Source: Comamonadaceae bacterium (lineage in GTDB: Bacteria > Pseudomonadota > Gammaproteobacteria > Burkholderiales > Burkholderiaceae_C). From it: DNA of 36,719 bases. The stretch spans positions 1 through 36,719 of the forward strand of contig CANGEG010000003.1 in assembly GCA_947452725.1 (NCBI GenBank), read 5' to 3'. Both the position numbers and the translations under genes were made by a program. The notes beneath the pieces were generated by a model. It saw nothing but the letters and a program-made list of their open reading frames with translations. It was not told the origin of the DNA and searched no databases. Positions 15,299 to 24,100 of the stretch are shown here, one piece after another (the first letter of the stretch is position 1; each line of letters begins with the position of its first letter).

Positions 15299-17185
15299 AT
15301 GAGATACCCCTGGAGCCTGTCCTCACATTTTTTACTCAGCGCGGGCCTGAGCATCGGCCTGAGCATTGGCCTGAGCGCCTGCGTCAGCAAGCCGTCTGAA
15401 TCTGCATCTGCATCTGCTCAGCGCATTACTCAGGCCCTCTCACACAACTCTACCCAAGTCGAACAACCTGAAGCCGCCACTGGTCTGAGCGAGAAACCCG
15501 GCTGGGCTTATTCGCACCAAGCCGTGGCTGCTGCGAATCCCTTGGCCGCGGCAGCGGGATTGCAGATACTGCAGGCCGGCGGGTCGGCGCTGGATGCGGC
15601 AATTGCAGTGCAACTGGTGCTGGGGCTGGTTGAGCCTCAGTCCAGCGGCATTGGTGGCGGGGCTTTATTGCTATATTTTGATGGGCACAGAGTGTCGGCT
15701 TACGACGGGCGCGAAACCGCCCCGGCCGGCGCAGGACCAGATTTGTTTCTAGCTGTCAAAGGCAGCCCCTTGCCCTTGGAAGACGCCGTGCTCAGTGGCC
15801 GATCCGTGGGAGTGCCGGGGGCTGTGCGCATGCTCGAAGCCGCGCACCGGCTGAATGGGACTTTGCCCTGGGCGCGATTGTTTGAGCCTGCCGTGCAAAT
15901 GGCTGAGCAAGGTTTTGCCGTCAGCCCGCGCCTACACGCGTTGTTGCAGGCCGACCAGCACCTGAGAAGAGATCCCGTGGCTTTGCGCTTTTTTTACGGC
16001 GCACAAGGCCAAGCTTGGCCCGTGGGCCACCTTTTGCGCAATCTGGAATACGCCCATGTGCTGCGCCTCATCGCCGCGCAAGGCAGCCGCGCCCTGTACG
16101 AAGGAGCGGTGGCGCAGGCCATTGTGCAGCGCACGCAAGCGCCGCCATTGGCGGGCAGCTTGAACCTGCATGACTTAAGCGGATACCAGGCCCGCGAGCG
16201 AAACGCCCTGTGCTTTGAGCACAGCGCCCGCATTAACAATCAGACACGCTCTTACCGCATCTGCGGATTTCCGCCGCCTTCATCGGGCACGATTGCGATT
16301 GGGCACATTTTGAAGTTGATGGCCAACACCACTGCGCAAGGCCCAGAGTTCATTGGCGGTTTACCCTCACCCGACTTTGTGCATCGCTACAGCGAGGCTT
16401 CGCGCCTGGCCTTTGCAGACCGGGCGCAGTATGTGGCCGACCCAGACTTTGTTTCACCGCCTGCTGGCAGGTGGGGTAGCTTGCTGGACAGCGGTTACCT
16501 GCAAGAACGCAGTCAACTCATCAGCGCGCAGGCTATGACGGAGGCTCCGGCCGGCCAGCCCCTGGGCGCCGTCACCCGCTGGAGCCCCATGCCCAATCAA
16601 GCCGAATTTGGCACCAGCCATATCAGCGTGGTCGATGCGCAGGGGCGCGCCGTGGCCATGACAACCACCATTGAGGCGGGGTTTGGCTCGCGACGTATGG
16701 TCTCAACCGATCACGCGCGGGCGGGTGGTTTCTTGCTGAATAACCAGCTCACCGACTTCAGCTTCATCCCAGCCGATGCACAAGGAAGACCCGTGGCCAA
16801 TCGGGTCGAGCCCGGCAAGCGTCCGCGCTCGTCCATGTCGCCCACGCTGGTGTTTGATAGCTTGACAGGCGAACTGTTGCTGAGCGGCGGCAGCCCGGGG
16901 GGGGCGGTCATCATTCCTTACACCACCAAACTGCTGTACGGCACCTTGAATTGGGGCTTGAATGTGCAACAGGCCATTAACCTGCCCAACTTCGGCGCGC
17001 TCTATGGGCCCGTGTTGTTGGAGCGCCAACGCTTTCCTCAAAGCACCGTGCAGGCTCTAAAGGTGCGCGGCCACGAGGTCATTGAAACTGACATGACCAG
17101 CGGCTTGCAAGCGATTGAGAAAACACGATCGGGTTGGTTTGGGGGGGCCGACCCTCGCCGTGAAGGGCAGGTGCTGGGGGATTAA
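15299..17185 (+). CDS. ggt: Gamma-glutamyltransferase, lipoprotein form
   Basis: GGT cleaves or transfers the gamma-glutamyl group of glutathione and related peptides outside the cytoplasm. From ATG 15299 it is a 628-residue precursor with a signal peptide and lipobox LSAC, so it is likely membrane-anchored. A Ser/Ala linker follows, then the large subunit (SGIGGGALLLYFDG) and the autocatalytic cleavage site before Thr439 in GTSHISVVD. The second Thr of the usual TTH motif is Ser. GGSPGG shapes the active site. The ORF track starts at 14954. I prefer 15299 because only that start puts the signal at the N-terminus. Its stop overlaps the converging ABC gene by four bases. Confidence 0.92.
   Translation: MRYPWSLSSHFLLSAGLSIGLSIGLSACVSKPSESASASAQRITQALSHNSTQVEQPEAATGLSEKPGWAYSHQAVAAANPLAAAAGLQILQAGGSALDAAIAVQLVLGLVEPQSSGIGGGALLLYFDGHRVSAYDGRETAPAGAGPDLFLAVKGSPLPLEDAVLSGRSVGVPGAVRMLEAAHRLNGTLPWARLFEPAVQMAEQGFAVSPRLHALLQADQHLRRDPVALRFFYGAQGQAWPVGHLLRNLEYAHVLRLIAAQGSRALYEGAVAQAIVQRTQAPPLAGSLNLHDLSGYQARERNALCFEHSARINNQTRSYRICGFPPPSSGTIAIGHILKLMANTTAQGPEFIGGLPSPDFVHRYSEASRLAFADRAQYVADPDFVSPPAGRWGSLLDSGYLQERSQLISAQAMTEAPAGQPLGAVTRWSPMPNQAEFGTSHISVVDAQGRAVAMTTTIEAGFGSRRMVSTDHARAGGFLLNNQLTDFSFIPADAQGRPVANRVEPGKRPRSSMSPTLVFDSLTGELLLSGGSPGGAVIIPYTTKLLYGTLNWGLNVQQAINLPNFGALYGPVLLERQRFPQSTVQALKVRGHEVIETDMTSGLQAIEKTRSGWFGGADPRREGQVLGD
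15344..15379 (+). repeat. Three 12-bp tandem repeats in the ggt signal peptide
   Basis: GGCCTGAGCATC, GGCCTGAGCATT and GGCCTGAGCGCC lie head to tail and encode the repeating LSIG of the hydrophobic core just before the lipobox Cys. Copy-number change would alter signal-peptide length in whole codons. Confidence 0.8.
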
Positions 17186-18675
17186 GCCTGTCGGTCGCGG
17201 TGGGAAATTTCCACGACCACCGCCCGGTTGGCCAACTCACTGATCCAGCGCTCTGCTTGCGCGCGGTTGCTGGCATCCAAATTCGCATCCCATTCGTCGA
17301 GCAAATACACGGCACAATGGGTGCGCTGCACGATTTCTTGAAGTGACTGCAATTGACGCTCACCCGAGGAAAAACCTGGCGCCGAGCTGGGCTCTGGGCA
17401 TTCGCCTTGCAGGCCTGCTTCAGCCTGGACTTCATCGGCTTGCGCCTCAATACCCCGCCTAGAAAATTCAAACACTAACCGATCACTGGTTGGCCAGTAA
17501 AAGGCCCTTGAGCCCAAGACCTGCTTGAGCGCTACCAACAGGGTCGATTTGCCGGCGCCGTTGGGTCCGCGCACTGTCACTCGTGCTCTGTGCCAAACGG
17601 TCAATTGGGCAGCCAAATCGGGGGCTGACTGAAAAGTCAAAGCCTGTTCATCTTTGCGTACATCCAAGAGCGCAGGCACGATGCGGGACTGAAAATCCAC
17701 ATCCGAAATTGGCCGCATGGCGCTACAGGCCCCGCCCATGCGGGTCCAGATGGCGAGCAAATCGTTCCAACCTGCAGCCAAGCTGTGCACGTCGGAGGAC
17801 AACTCGATTTGCCTGGGAAGCGTCGCGGCCAAGGCGATCCATAAAGCCGTGGCTTGGGTTCCCTGCGCCACCATGAAAGCCAAATAGCCAAACACCATAC
17901 TTAAGGCAATCACACCGCCCAAAGCGGCCAAGCCTTCTCGCGCCACAATACCGCGAATCGTGGCTTGCAGGGCCCCGCGCAGGCGCTGCTTAAAACCGTC
18001 GTGCCACAGGCGAAAGTTGTAGCGGTTGCCGCTGAAGACGTTGTCCCAGGCAAAGTAAGTGTGCGCGTGCATACGGTTGGTGCTGCTTTGCTGATTCAAG
18101 TAGGCCTGCGCCACCGGTTTGCGCAACTGCCATTGCAGCAGCATCAACACGGCAAACACAGCGGCGTAAACCCAGGGCAGACCGGCGTCCACCGCCACAC
18201 CCAGCACGGCGGCATTAAACACCAAGCCAAAGAACAGCTTAAGGTCAGCCTCCAGCTCATAGATGAACTCAAAAATCAGGTGAAAACTCTCATTGGTCAA
18301 AAAAGGCTCAACCGCTTCACGTTGAGCCTTGTCGTTCAACAAGGCAGTTTGCGCCCGGTTGTCTCGGGTGAACTGCAGCATGTAACGCCCGAAAGCGCCA
18401 AACCCGGCTTGCTCAGCAAACACCCAACTTACCGCCCCCACGCCGTAAGCGGCCGATTGCGCCAGCGCAATCCAAATAAAGTCGGATACCACAAACGCCG
18501 CGCGCGCCAAATCGTGACCAGCTTGAATGATCAAGGCAGTCGTAGTGGCCGACAAAGCCGCCTCAAAAACCAGCAACGCCAACATGCCACCAAAAGGTAA
18601 ACACAGCAACAAACGAACAAAAGCCATGGGCGTGAGCGGCGCCTCTCGATCTTTTAAAAAGTACTCATTTACCAT
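17182..18675 (-). CDS. Compact ABC transporter, fused membrane and ATPase domains
   Basis: A 497-residue half-transporter, smaller than usual exporters (570-600). About five or six hydrophobic segments occupy residues 15-290. A short ATPase domain (about 345-497) has Walker A RGPNGAGKST (369-378) and a signature-like FSSGERQLQ. Walker B is AVYLLDEWDANLDAS, and an H-loop ISHRD ends the protein. The segment from Walker A to the signature is short and I see no clear Q-loop. I cannot place it in a known subfamily. Export is inferred from the fused layout. ATG 18675 has GGAAG 7 bases upstream; the track's TTG 18681 is less likely. It is divergent from the small Lys-rich ORF and overlaps ggt tail to tail. 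Confidence 0.8.
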   Translation of the reverse strand: MVNEYFLKDREAPLTPMAFVRLLLCLPFGGMLALLVFEAALSATTTALIIQAGHDLARAAFVVSDFIWIALAQSAAYGVGAVSWVFAEQAGFGAFGRYMLQFTRDNRAQTALLNDKAQREAVEPFLTNESFHLIFEFIYELEADLKLFFGLVFNAAVLGVAVDAGLPWVYAAVFAVLMLLQWQLRKPVAQAYLNQQSSTNRMHAHTYFAWDNVFSGNRYNFRLWHDGFKQRLRGALQATIRGIVAREGLAALGGVIALSMVFGYLAFMVAQGTQATALWIALAATLPRQIELSSDVHSLAAGWNDLLAIWTRMGGACSAMRPISDVDFQSRIVPALLDVRKDEQALTFQSAPDLAAQLTVWHRARVTVRGPNGAGKSTLLVALKQVLGSRAFYWPTSDRLVFEFSRRGIEAQADEVQAEAGLQGECPEPSSAPGFSSGERQLQSLQEIVQRTHCAVYLLDEWDANLDASNRAQAERWISELANRAVVVEISHRDRQA

Positions 18676-18696
18676 TTTCAAGCTTCCAATTATTAC

Positions 18697-18726
18697 AAAT
18701 TATTTAATTTATAGTAAACTTGTCAA
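18697..18726 (-). promoter_or_regulatory. Promoter of the compact ABC transporter
   Basis: On the minus strand there is a perfect -35 TTGACA (18726-18721) and, 18 bases on, TAATTT (18702-18697), in a very AT-rich stretch unlike the surrounding GC-rich DNA. The transcript would start about 15 bases before the ABC start codon. Confidence 0.65.
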
Positions 18727-18756
18727 CGCCATTAGCTTGCAACACGTTGAGTTGAT

Positions 18757-18798
18757 ACCTGTGCGTTCATTGAAACATGTTTCAATGAACGCACAGGT
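18757..18798. repeat. 42-bp perfect palindrome
   Basis: Two 21-base arms (ACCTGTGCGTTCATTGAAAC... and its exact complement) meet with no spacer. The centre TTGAAACATGTTTCAA looks like a TetR-family operator; for example, PsrA sites have GAAAC-N2-4-GTTTC. It lies between the ABC promoter and the small Lys-rich ORF. As RNA it would form a very stable hairpin in the leader of that ORF. Confidence 0.95.
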
Positions 18799-18860
18799 CT
18801 AAATCGGCTTGGCAGCAGGTCGGTTTAGCACCTTAACCAGAACACTTCAGGAGATTCTTC

Positions 18861-18896
18861 ATGAAAAAGAAAAGCAAAAAACCAACAAAGAAGTAA
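18861..18896 (+). CDS. 11-residue lysine-rich peptide ORF
   Basis: The ORF reads MKKKSKKPTKK, with seven Lys in eleven residues. It is too short for the ORF track. AGGAGA at 18849-18854 lies 6 bases before the ATG, one of the best ribosome binding sites in the window. The stop codon sits in the loop of a small hairpin, and a strong terminator begins 13 bases later, so this looks like a complete short transcription unit. Translation is not proven. It could be a secreted cationic peptide, a regulatory leader peptide, or part of a small RNA. It is divergent from the ABC transporter, which suggests but does not show a link. Confidence 0.55.
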   Translation: MKKKSKKPTKK

Positions 18897-18905
18897 TTTC
18901 TTTGT
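18885..18905 (+). other. Hairpin enclosing the small ORF stop codon
   Basis: ACAAAGAA-GTAAT-TTCTTTGT is a perfect 8-bp stem whose 5-base loop contains most of the TAA stop. It sits between the ORF and the terminator. Confidence 0.7.
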
Positions 18906-18909
18906 AGCG

Positions 18910-18951
18910 AAAACAACCCCGCCAAGCTGCGCTTGAGCGGGGTTGTTTTTT
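18910..18951. terminator. Strong, probably bidirectional terminator
   Basis: AAAACAACCCCGC pairs with GCGGGGTTGTTTT, and the loop extends the stem with CAAGC/GCTTG (one bulged A), followed by further T on the plus strand. On the minus strand it also ends in TTGTTTT, so it can end both the small plus-strand unit and recD transcription arriving from the right. Confidence 0.92.
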
Positions 18952-19015
18952 GGAGCAGCGCTCTTGCTCAATTCAGCCGCTTGGGCATTGCCCCTCAAAC
19001 ATAAAAACACGCCCA

Positions 19016-21112
19016 TCATCCGGCCTGGCTCAAAGCCCCCAGACCACTGGCGCGTCGGACCTGTTGTGCCATGGCTTCGCCTAGCAAGCCAACTCGGGGC
19101 TCGACCAGCGACAGGTATTCCTTGGCGCGGGTGATACCGGTGTAGACCAACTCGCGGGTCAAAATATCACCGCCTACATCGGGCAAGACCACCACGGTGT
19201 GGGCAAACTCTGAGCCCTGGCTTTTGTGGATGGTCATGGCAAACGCCGTTTCCACATGGGCAAGTCGACTGACGCTGACAGAGCGCAACTGTTCACCATC
19301 GAGAAAATAGGCCCGCAGCGCTCTTCCCCCTTCGTGACCAGGCAGCACCACCCCCACATCGCCATTGAAAACGCCCTGTGCCTTGTCGTTACGAGTCACC
19401 ATGACGGGTCGCCCGACAAACCACTCACCTTCAGGTTGCAAAAGGCCTTGGCTGGCGAGCGCACGCTGCACCTGGTGATTGATGACCCGATCGCCCCAGT
19501 CCCCTTCATGCACAGCGCACAAGATACGAAAACGATCAAACGCTTTGAGCACACGCTTGACCCAGTCAGTGTGGGCCGTTTCGGGCTCAAGCGGCTGCGC
19601 CCTGTGAAGCCTCAAAGGCCAAGGTCCGAGCTGGATCTCACGCAGGTAGTCGGCGTAACTGGCCGGGGCCAGAGGGCGTCCGTGCAAGGCCAGTTGCACC
19701 AGCGCATCGGGGTGCAATGGAGTCGGCACCAAATACACCTTGCCTGGGTGGGCTACAGCACTAGGCAAAACGGTGTGTGCCTGCCGCGTGCCGCGGGCCA
19801 ATAGATCGTAGGCGCCCAAAGGCACCTCTAGCGTGAACAAATCCGAAGGGGCTTCGGCCCGAACCAGGCCCGCGTTCACGGCTTTAGCCAGCGCGCCGAT
19901 GTCCGAGCCAAAGCGGTGACTGTGGCGCAGCATCACGGTTTGCTGTTCGAGCGCGCTGGTGAAAGTTGTCGATGCGAGCAAATGTTGCCCGCAAGTAGCC
20001 ATCACATAAGCGCAGGTGGCAGGGCTGTAACGGGCCTGTTGGGCGTGGGCGCAAAGGTCTCCCAGCACCGAGCCTGCTTCCACCGATGCGAGTTGATCTT
20101 TGTCGCCCAGCAAGATCAGTTTGGCGTGAGGGGGCAAGGCTTGCAGCAAAGCGGCCATCATTTCCAGGTGCACCATCGAGGTCTCATCAACGATCAACAC
20201 GTCCAGGTCCAACTGATGCTGTGCATTGTGGTTGAACTGTCGACTGCCCACGCGCATACCTAGCAGCGCATGCACAGTGCTGGCCTGGCCGATGCGCTCG
20301 GTCAGCGCCTGCAAGTCCACCGCTGCCCCCAGGCTGCTTTGCAGGCTGACCAGCGACTGGTCAATGGACTGGCGCAAACGCGCCGCTGCCTTGCCGGTGG
20401 GCGCAGCCAGTGCCACGCGCAGCTGCGCCGGGTTCTGGCTGGTGGCCAGCAAGAGTGCCAGCAAACGGGCGGCGGTGTAGGTTTTACCAGTACCGGGGCC
20501 ACCGGTGATGACAGTCAGCCCACTGCGCAGAGCCAGCGCGCAGGCGATCTTTTGCCACTGGGGCTCATCGCCCGATGAAGTGCCCGCCTCGCTGCCAGAT
20601 GGTGCCGCAAACATCCGGTCCAGCCAGTCTTTGGCGGCCTCCGTGTCCACCCTTTGGTGCGCTGCGACGCGCTGCCCCACCGCGTGCGCCACTTGTTGCT
20701 CATAGACCCAATAGCGGCGCAGGTAAAGCAACGGGGCCTTGGCCGTGCCGTCCAGCACCAGCGGCTGGCCTGTATCGGGGTGACCTGGCGAGACGCAGCG
20801 CACCACCGGGCTGCGCTTGAGTGCATTCACCCAATTGTGCGGCGCAGTAGGCAAGCTGGCCCACAGGCTGTTCAGCTCACTCTGCGCTTTTTCCGGCCAG
20901 CCCAACACCGCTTGGGGGTTTTGCACCAGCTCAATCAACGGCAAGCACACATGACCTCGCCCCTCCATATGCGCCAGCAAAGCGCTGGCCACCAGAGTGG
21001 CGGGCTCGGCTTGGGGGTCATGGTCCAAAACAAAGCCGGCCAGGGCACTGTCTAGGCGGCGTAACCAGCCTTGCTCAGACCACTGACGAAGGGTTTCAAG
21101 GGTGGAATTCAT
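19016..21112 (-). CDS. recD: Exodeoxyribonuclease V subunit alpha
   Basis: RecD is the fast 5'-3' helicase of the RecBCD complex that processes double-strand breaks. This 698-residue protein has a helicase-poor N-terminal domain and Walker A TGGPGTGKTYT (about 220). VLIVDETSMVHLEM is motif II and GDKDQLASVEAG motif III. TIHKSQGSEF and YTGITRAKEYL are motifs V and VI near the C-terminus, as in superfamily 1B. It is the last gene of recC-recB-recD, 30 bases after recB, and is followed by a terminator about 65 bases on. Confidence 0.96.
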   Translation of the reverse strand: MNSTLETLRQWSEQGWLRRLDSALAGFVLDHDPQAEPATLVASALLAHMEGRGHVCLPLIELVQNPQAVLGWPEKAQSELNSLWASLPTAPHNWVNALKRSPVVRCVSPGHPDTGQPLVLDGTAKAPLLYLRRYWVYEQQVAHAVGQRVAAHQRVDTEAAKDWLDRMFAAPSGSEAGTSSGDEPQWQKIACALALRSGLTVITGGPGTGKTYTAARLLALLLATSQNPAQLRVALAAPTGKAAARLRQSIDQSLVSLQSSLGAAVDLQALTERIGQASTVHALLGMRVGSRQFNHNAQHQLDLDVLIVDETSMVHLEMMAALLQALPPHAKLILLGDKDQLASVEAGSVLGDLCAHAQQARYSPATCAYVMATCGQHLLASTTFTSALEQQTVMLRHSHRFGSDIGALAKAVNAGLVRAEAPSDLFTLEVPLGAYDLLARGTRQAHTVLPSAVAHPGKVYLVPTPLHPDALVQLALHGRPLAPASYADYLREIQLGPWPLRLHRAQPLEPETAHTDWVKRVLKAFDRFRILCAVHEGDWGDRVINHQVQRALASQGLLQPEGEWFVGRPVMVTRNDKAQGVFNGDVGVVLPGHEGGRALRAYFLDGEQLRSVSVSRLAHVETAFAMTIHKSQGSEFAHTVVVLPDVGGDILTRELVYTGITRAKEYLSLVEPRVGLLGEAMAQQVRRASGLGALSQAG

Positions 21113-21142
21113 GGGCTAGCTCGAAAGGTTCAGGTCGCATGT

Positions 21143-24100
21143 TCAGGCCAGGATTTCAGGAGACGGATCAAGCATGGCGTCCAGTGCGGCCAGACAAGAG
21201 GCCGAGGGCTGCAAAGTGCAGGTGCCCCCCGACGGGCCGTGCATTCCGCGCAAGAACAAACACACTGCGCCGCCCAACTGGCGTTCGGGGTCGTAGGCCA
21301 TGCCCAAGCGGCTTTTCAGCAGTCGGTGTAGCGCAAGCACATAGATGGCCGCCTGCACGTCGTATCGGTGTTCAGCCATGGCACGGGCCAGGCTGTCAGC
21401 GCTATACGCGCTGTCATCTGGACCCAGGGAGTTCGATTTGTAGTCGAGCACCCAATAGCGCCCTTCGTGCTCGAACACCAGATCCATGAAGCCCATCAAC
21501 ATGCCATGCAGCGTGCTGGTTTGAAGGCGCGGACGTGCCACACCGGGCAACAGGAACTCGCAGCACACGGCATCGACGGCGGCTGTCTCAATCTGGCGCG
21601 CAGGCAACCAAAACTCCATCTCCGAACGCACCGTGGGCAGCTGAGCCAACGTCACCTTCAGTCCCGGCAGTTTGGCATGAACCACATCGCTCAGCCAGCC
21701 CACCAGCGCTGGGGCTGCTTCGTTGTGGCCGTCGCGTTCACAGCGGGCCTGTAAGCGCGCGGCCAAAGCGACGTTGTCTTTCAAAGCAAAGCCTTCGCCC
21801 GCCAACCAATCGAGTTGCTTGTGCAGCCAATTGCCGGTGATGGGGCCGCGCTTGAAGCTGTGCCAGATCGGTCCCGGCGCGCCGGCTGTTGTTGGGGTCA
21901 AGGCTTCTACCTGGAAAGCCGCATCGACATCTTGCACACTGGGAGTTTCGTCATCGGCTGGACGCATCACCCGAAGGGGCGAGAGCGCGCTAGGGGGCAA
22001 AGTCACTTGCGCATCATTGAATTGCGCCTCTTTGACTTGCGCCTCTTTTTTCAGATCGCGCGTCAAGCGCGAATAGCTGGCAATCGACCAGTTGCGGTCA
22101 AAGTCAGCGACGTAAGTGGGCGCCGCCTGCAAGTCGGGCAACTGGGAGCGGGCCTGCAGCCGTGTCAGGCCGGTCTGCGCTGGCGCAGGCACCAGCGCGA
22201 TACCCTTGCAACCATCAGCCAGCGCCTGCAGCCTCTCCAACCAGTCGGCTGCAATGCGCTCATTAGCCCCGCCGACCAGGTAGCCAATGGCACTTTGCTG
22301 GGTTTTGCAAGCCTTGCCATTGCCCACTTTAACGGCAGCGAAACCCAGCCAAAGTGCATGGCATGCTCGTGTCAACGCCACATACAGCAGACGCAAGTCT
22401 TCGCGCATGCGCTCTTGCTCCAGCTTGGCCAGAGCCTCATCGTCCATGTCCAGCACCAGCTCGCGTACACCGTCGGCCATGGGCAACTGCACTGCGCTAC
22501 TCAATCCTTTTTTTGCAGGCCTGAAACTGGTGGAAAAAGGCAAGCAGACCACCGGATACTGCAGCCCCTTGCTGGCATGGATGGTGACGATTTTGACCAG
22601 GTCGGCATCGCTCTCAAGGCGCACCACCTGTTCAGTGGTCTGATCGGCGTTTTCGGCAATTTGGTTCATCAGCCAGCGAATCAACGCTTGTTCGCCTTCC
22701 AAGTCGGCGCTGGCGTTTTGCAGCAATTCGGCCAAGTGCAGGTAATTGGTCAAGCTGCGTTCACCGCCTTCGTTTGCCAGCCAGCGCGCCGCCAACTTAA
22801 AGCGGTGCATCGACTGGCGAAGCATCGCCAGTACACCCTGAACTAACCAGGTCTGGCGCAATTCGCGCAGGATCTGAATTTGTTCGTCAAAGACTTCATC
22901 GTCGGTAGCCAAAAGGGCCAGCTCGGCCAACGACAAGCCCACGCTGCCCAGCGCCAACGCGGCTCGCACCAGGCCTGCGTCTTGAGGCGTGGCCACGGCG
23001 CGAAGCCAGTGCAACAGGTCGCGGGCCTCGTCACTTTGGTAGACCGAATCTTTGTCTGACAAATACACCGAGGCCACATTTCGCTTTTGCAAGGCGCGGC
23101 GCACGGCCGCAGCCTCTTTGCCCGTACGCACCAGAACGGCGATATCTTGCGGACGTAGGCGTTGAAACTCTTTGCCATCGCGGGTAAAGCCGTTGGCCGG
23201 GTCAATCAGCCAACCGGCAATTTGCTCGGCGCAGCGATCTGAAAACCATTTTTGCGCCTGGCCCAGGCTTTGCAATTTCAGATCATGCACCAAGGTGATG
23301 GCGGGCAGTTCGCCATGGGCGTTGAGCCACTTTTCTTTTCGGCCCTGCGCCTTCACTTCGACAAAGGGTAATGGGTTGCCTGGCTGGCCAGCACTTTCTG
23401 CTTTAAACAAAAAGGCCCCACCCGGCAGCTGCATCTCGGCTTGCAAAAAGCTATGATTCACCGCCTTGACCAAGGCCTGTGTAGATCGGTAGTTAACCGA
23501 CAGCGCATAGTGCCGCCCCTGAGTGGCGAGGCGCGCCTGCAAGTAGCTGTAAATGTCCGCCCCGCGAAAGCCATAGATAGATTGCTTGGGGTCCCCAATC
23601 AACAACAAGGCCCTCTCTGGGGCGTTGTCTGCGACTCGGTAAATCTGATCAAAGATGCTGTATTGAATGGGCGAAGTGTCTTGAAACTCGTCGATCAAAG
23701 CCACGGGATATTGCGCCGCGATGCGTTCTCGTAAGCGGTCTCCGTTGGGACCTTTGAGTGCAGCATCTAACCGCTCCAGCATGTCGGAAAAACCAAACTG
23801 ACCCTTTTGGCGCTTGAGCTGGCGCAGGTGCTGCGCCACACTGGCCGCAGCGTGAAGGCGCACTGCCGCACTGGGTGTGGGCAGCTTATGCAAGCTGGCC
23901 TGAAGGCCGGCAAACGCCTCAAAAGCCTCGGTCTCGGCGGGGCTCATGTGCACAGGTCCGGCATCGACTTTGCGAGCCTCATCCAGCCCAGCGGGCCGCA
24001 AGCGCAACCAACCGGCGGCCAGATCGGGCACCACAGCCGCATCACTTGCCTCGGCCCAGCGCTGCAATGTATCGAGCCAGCCCGTGATGTTTTGGATAGA

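Noticed and set aside
18861-18951. Lysine attenuator in cis
   Set aside because: The peptide, hairpin and terminator resemble an attenuator, but the next gene (recD) is on the other strand, so there is nothing downstream to attenuate.
21815-22846. 343-residue plus-strand ORF opposite recB
   Set aside because: No recognisable motif, composition typical of antisense reading, and it covers essential recB helicase motifs on the other strand.
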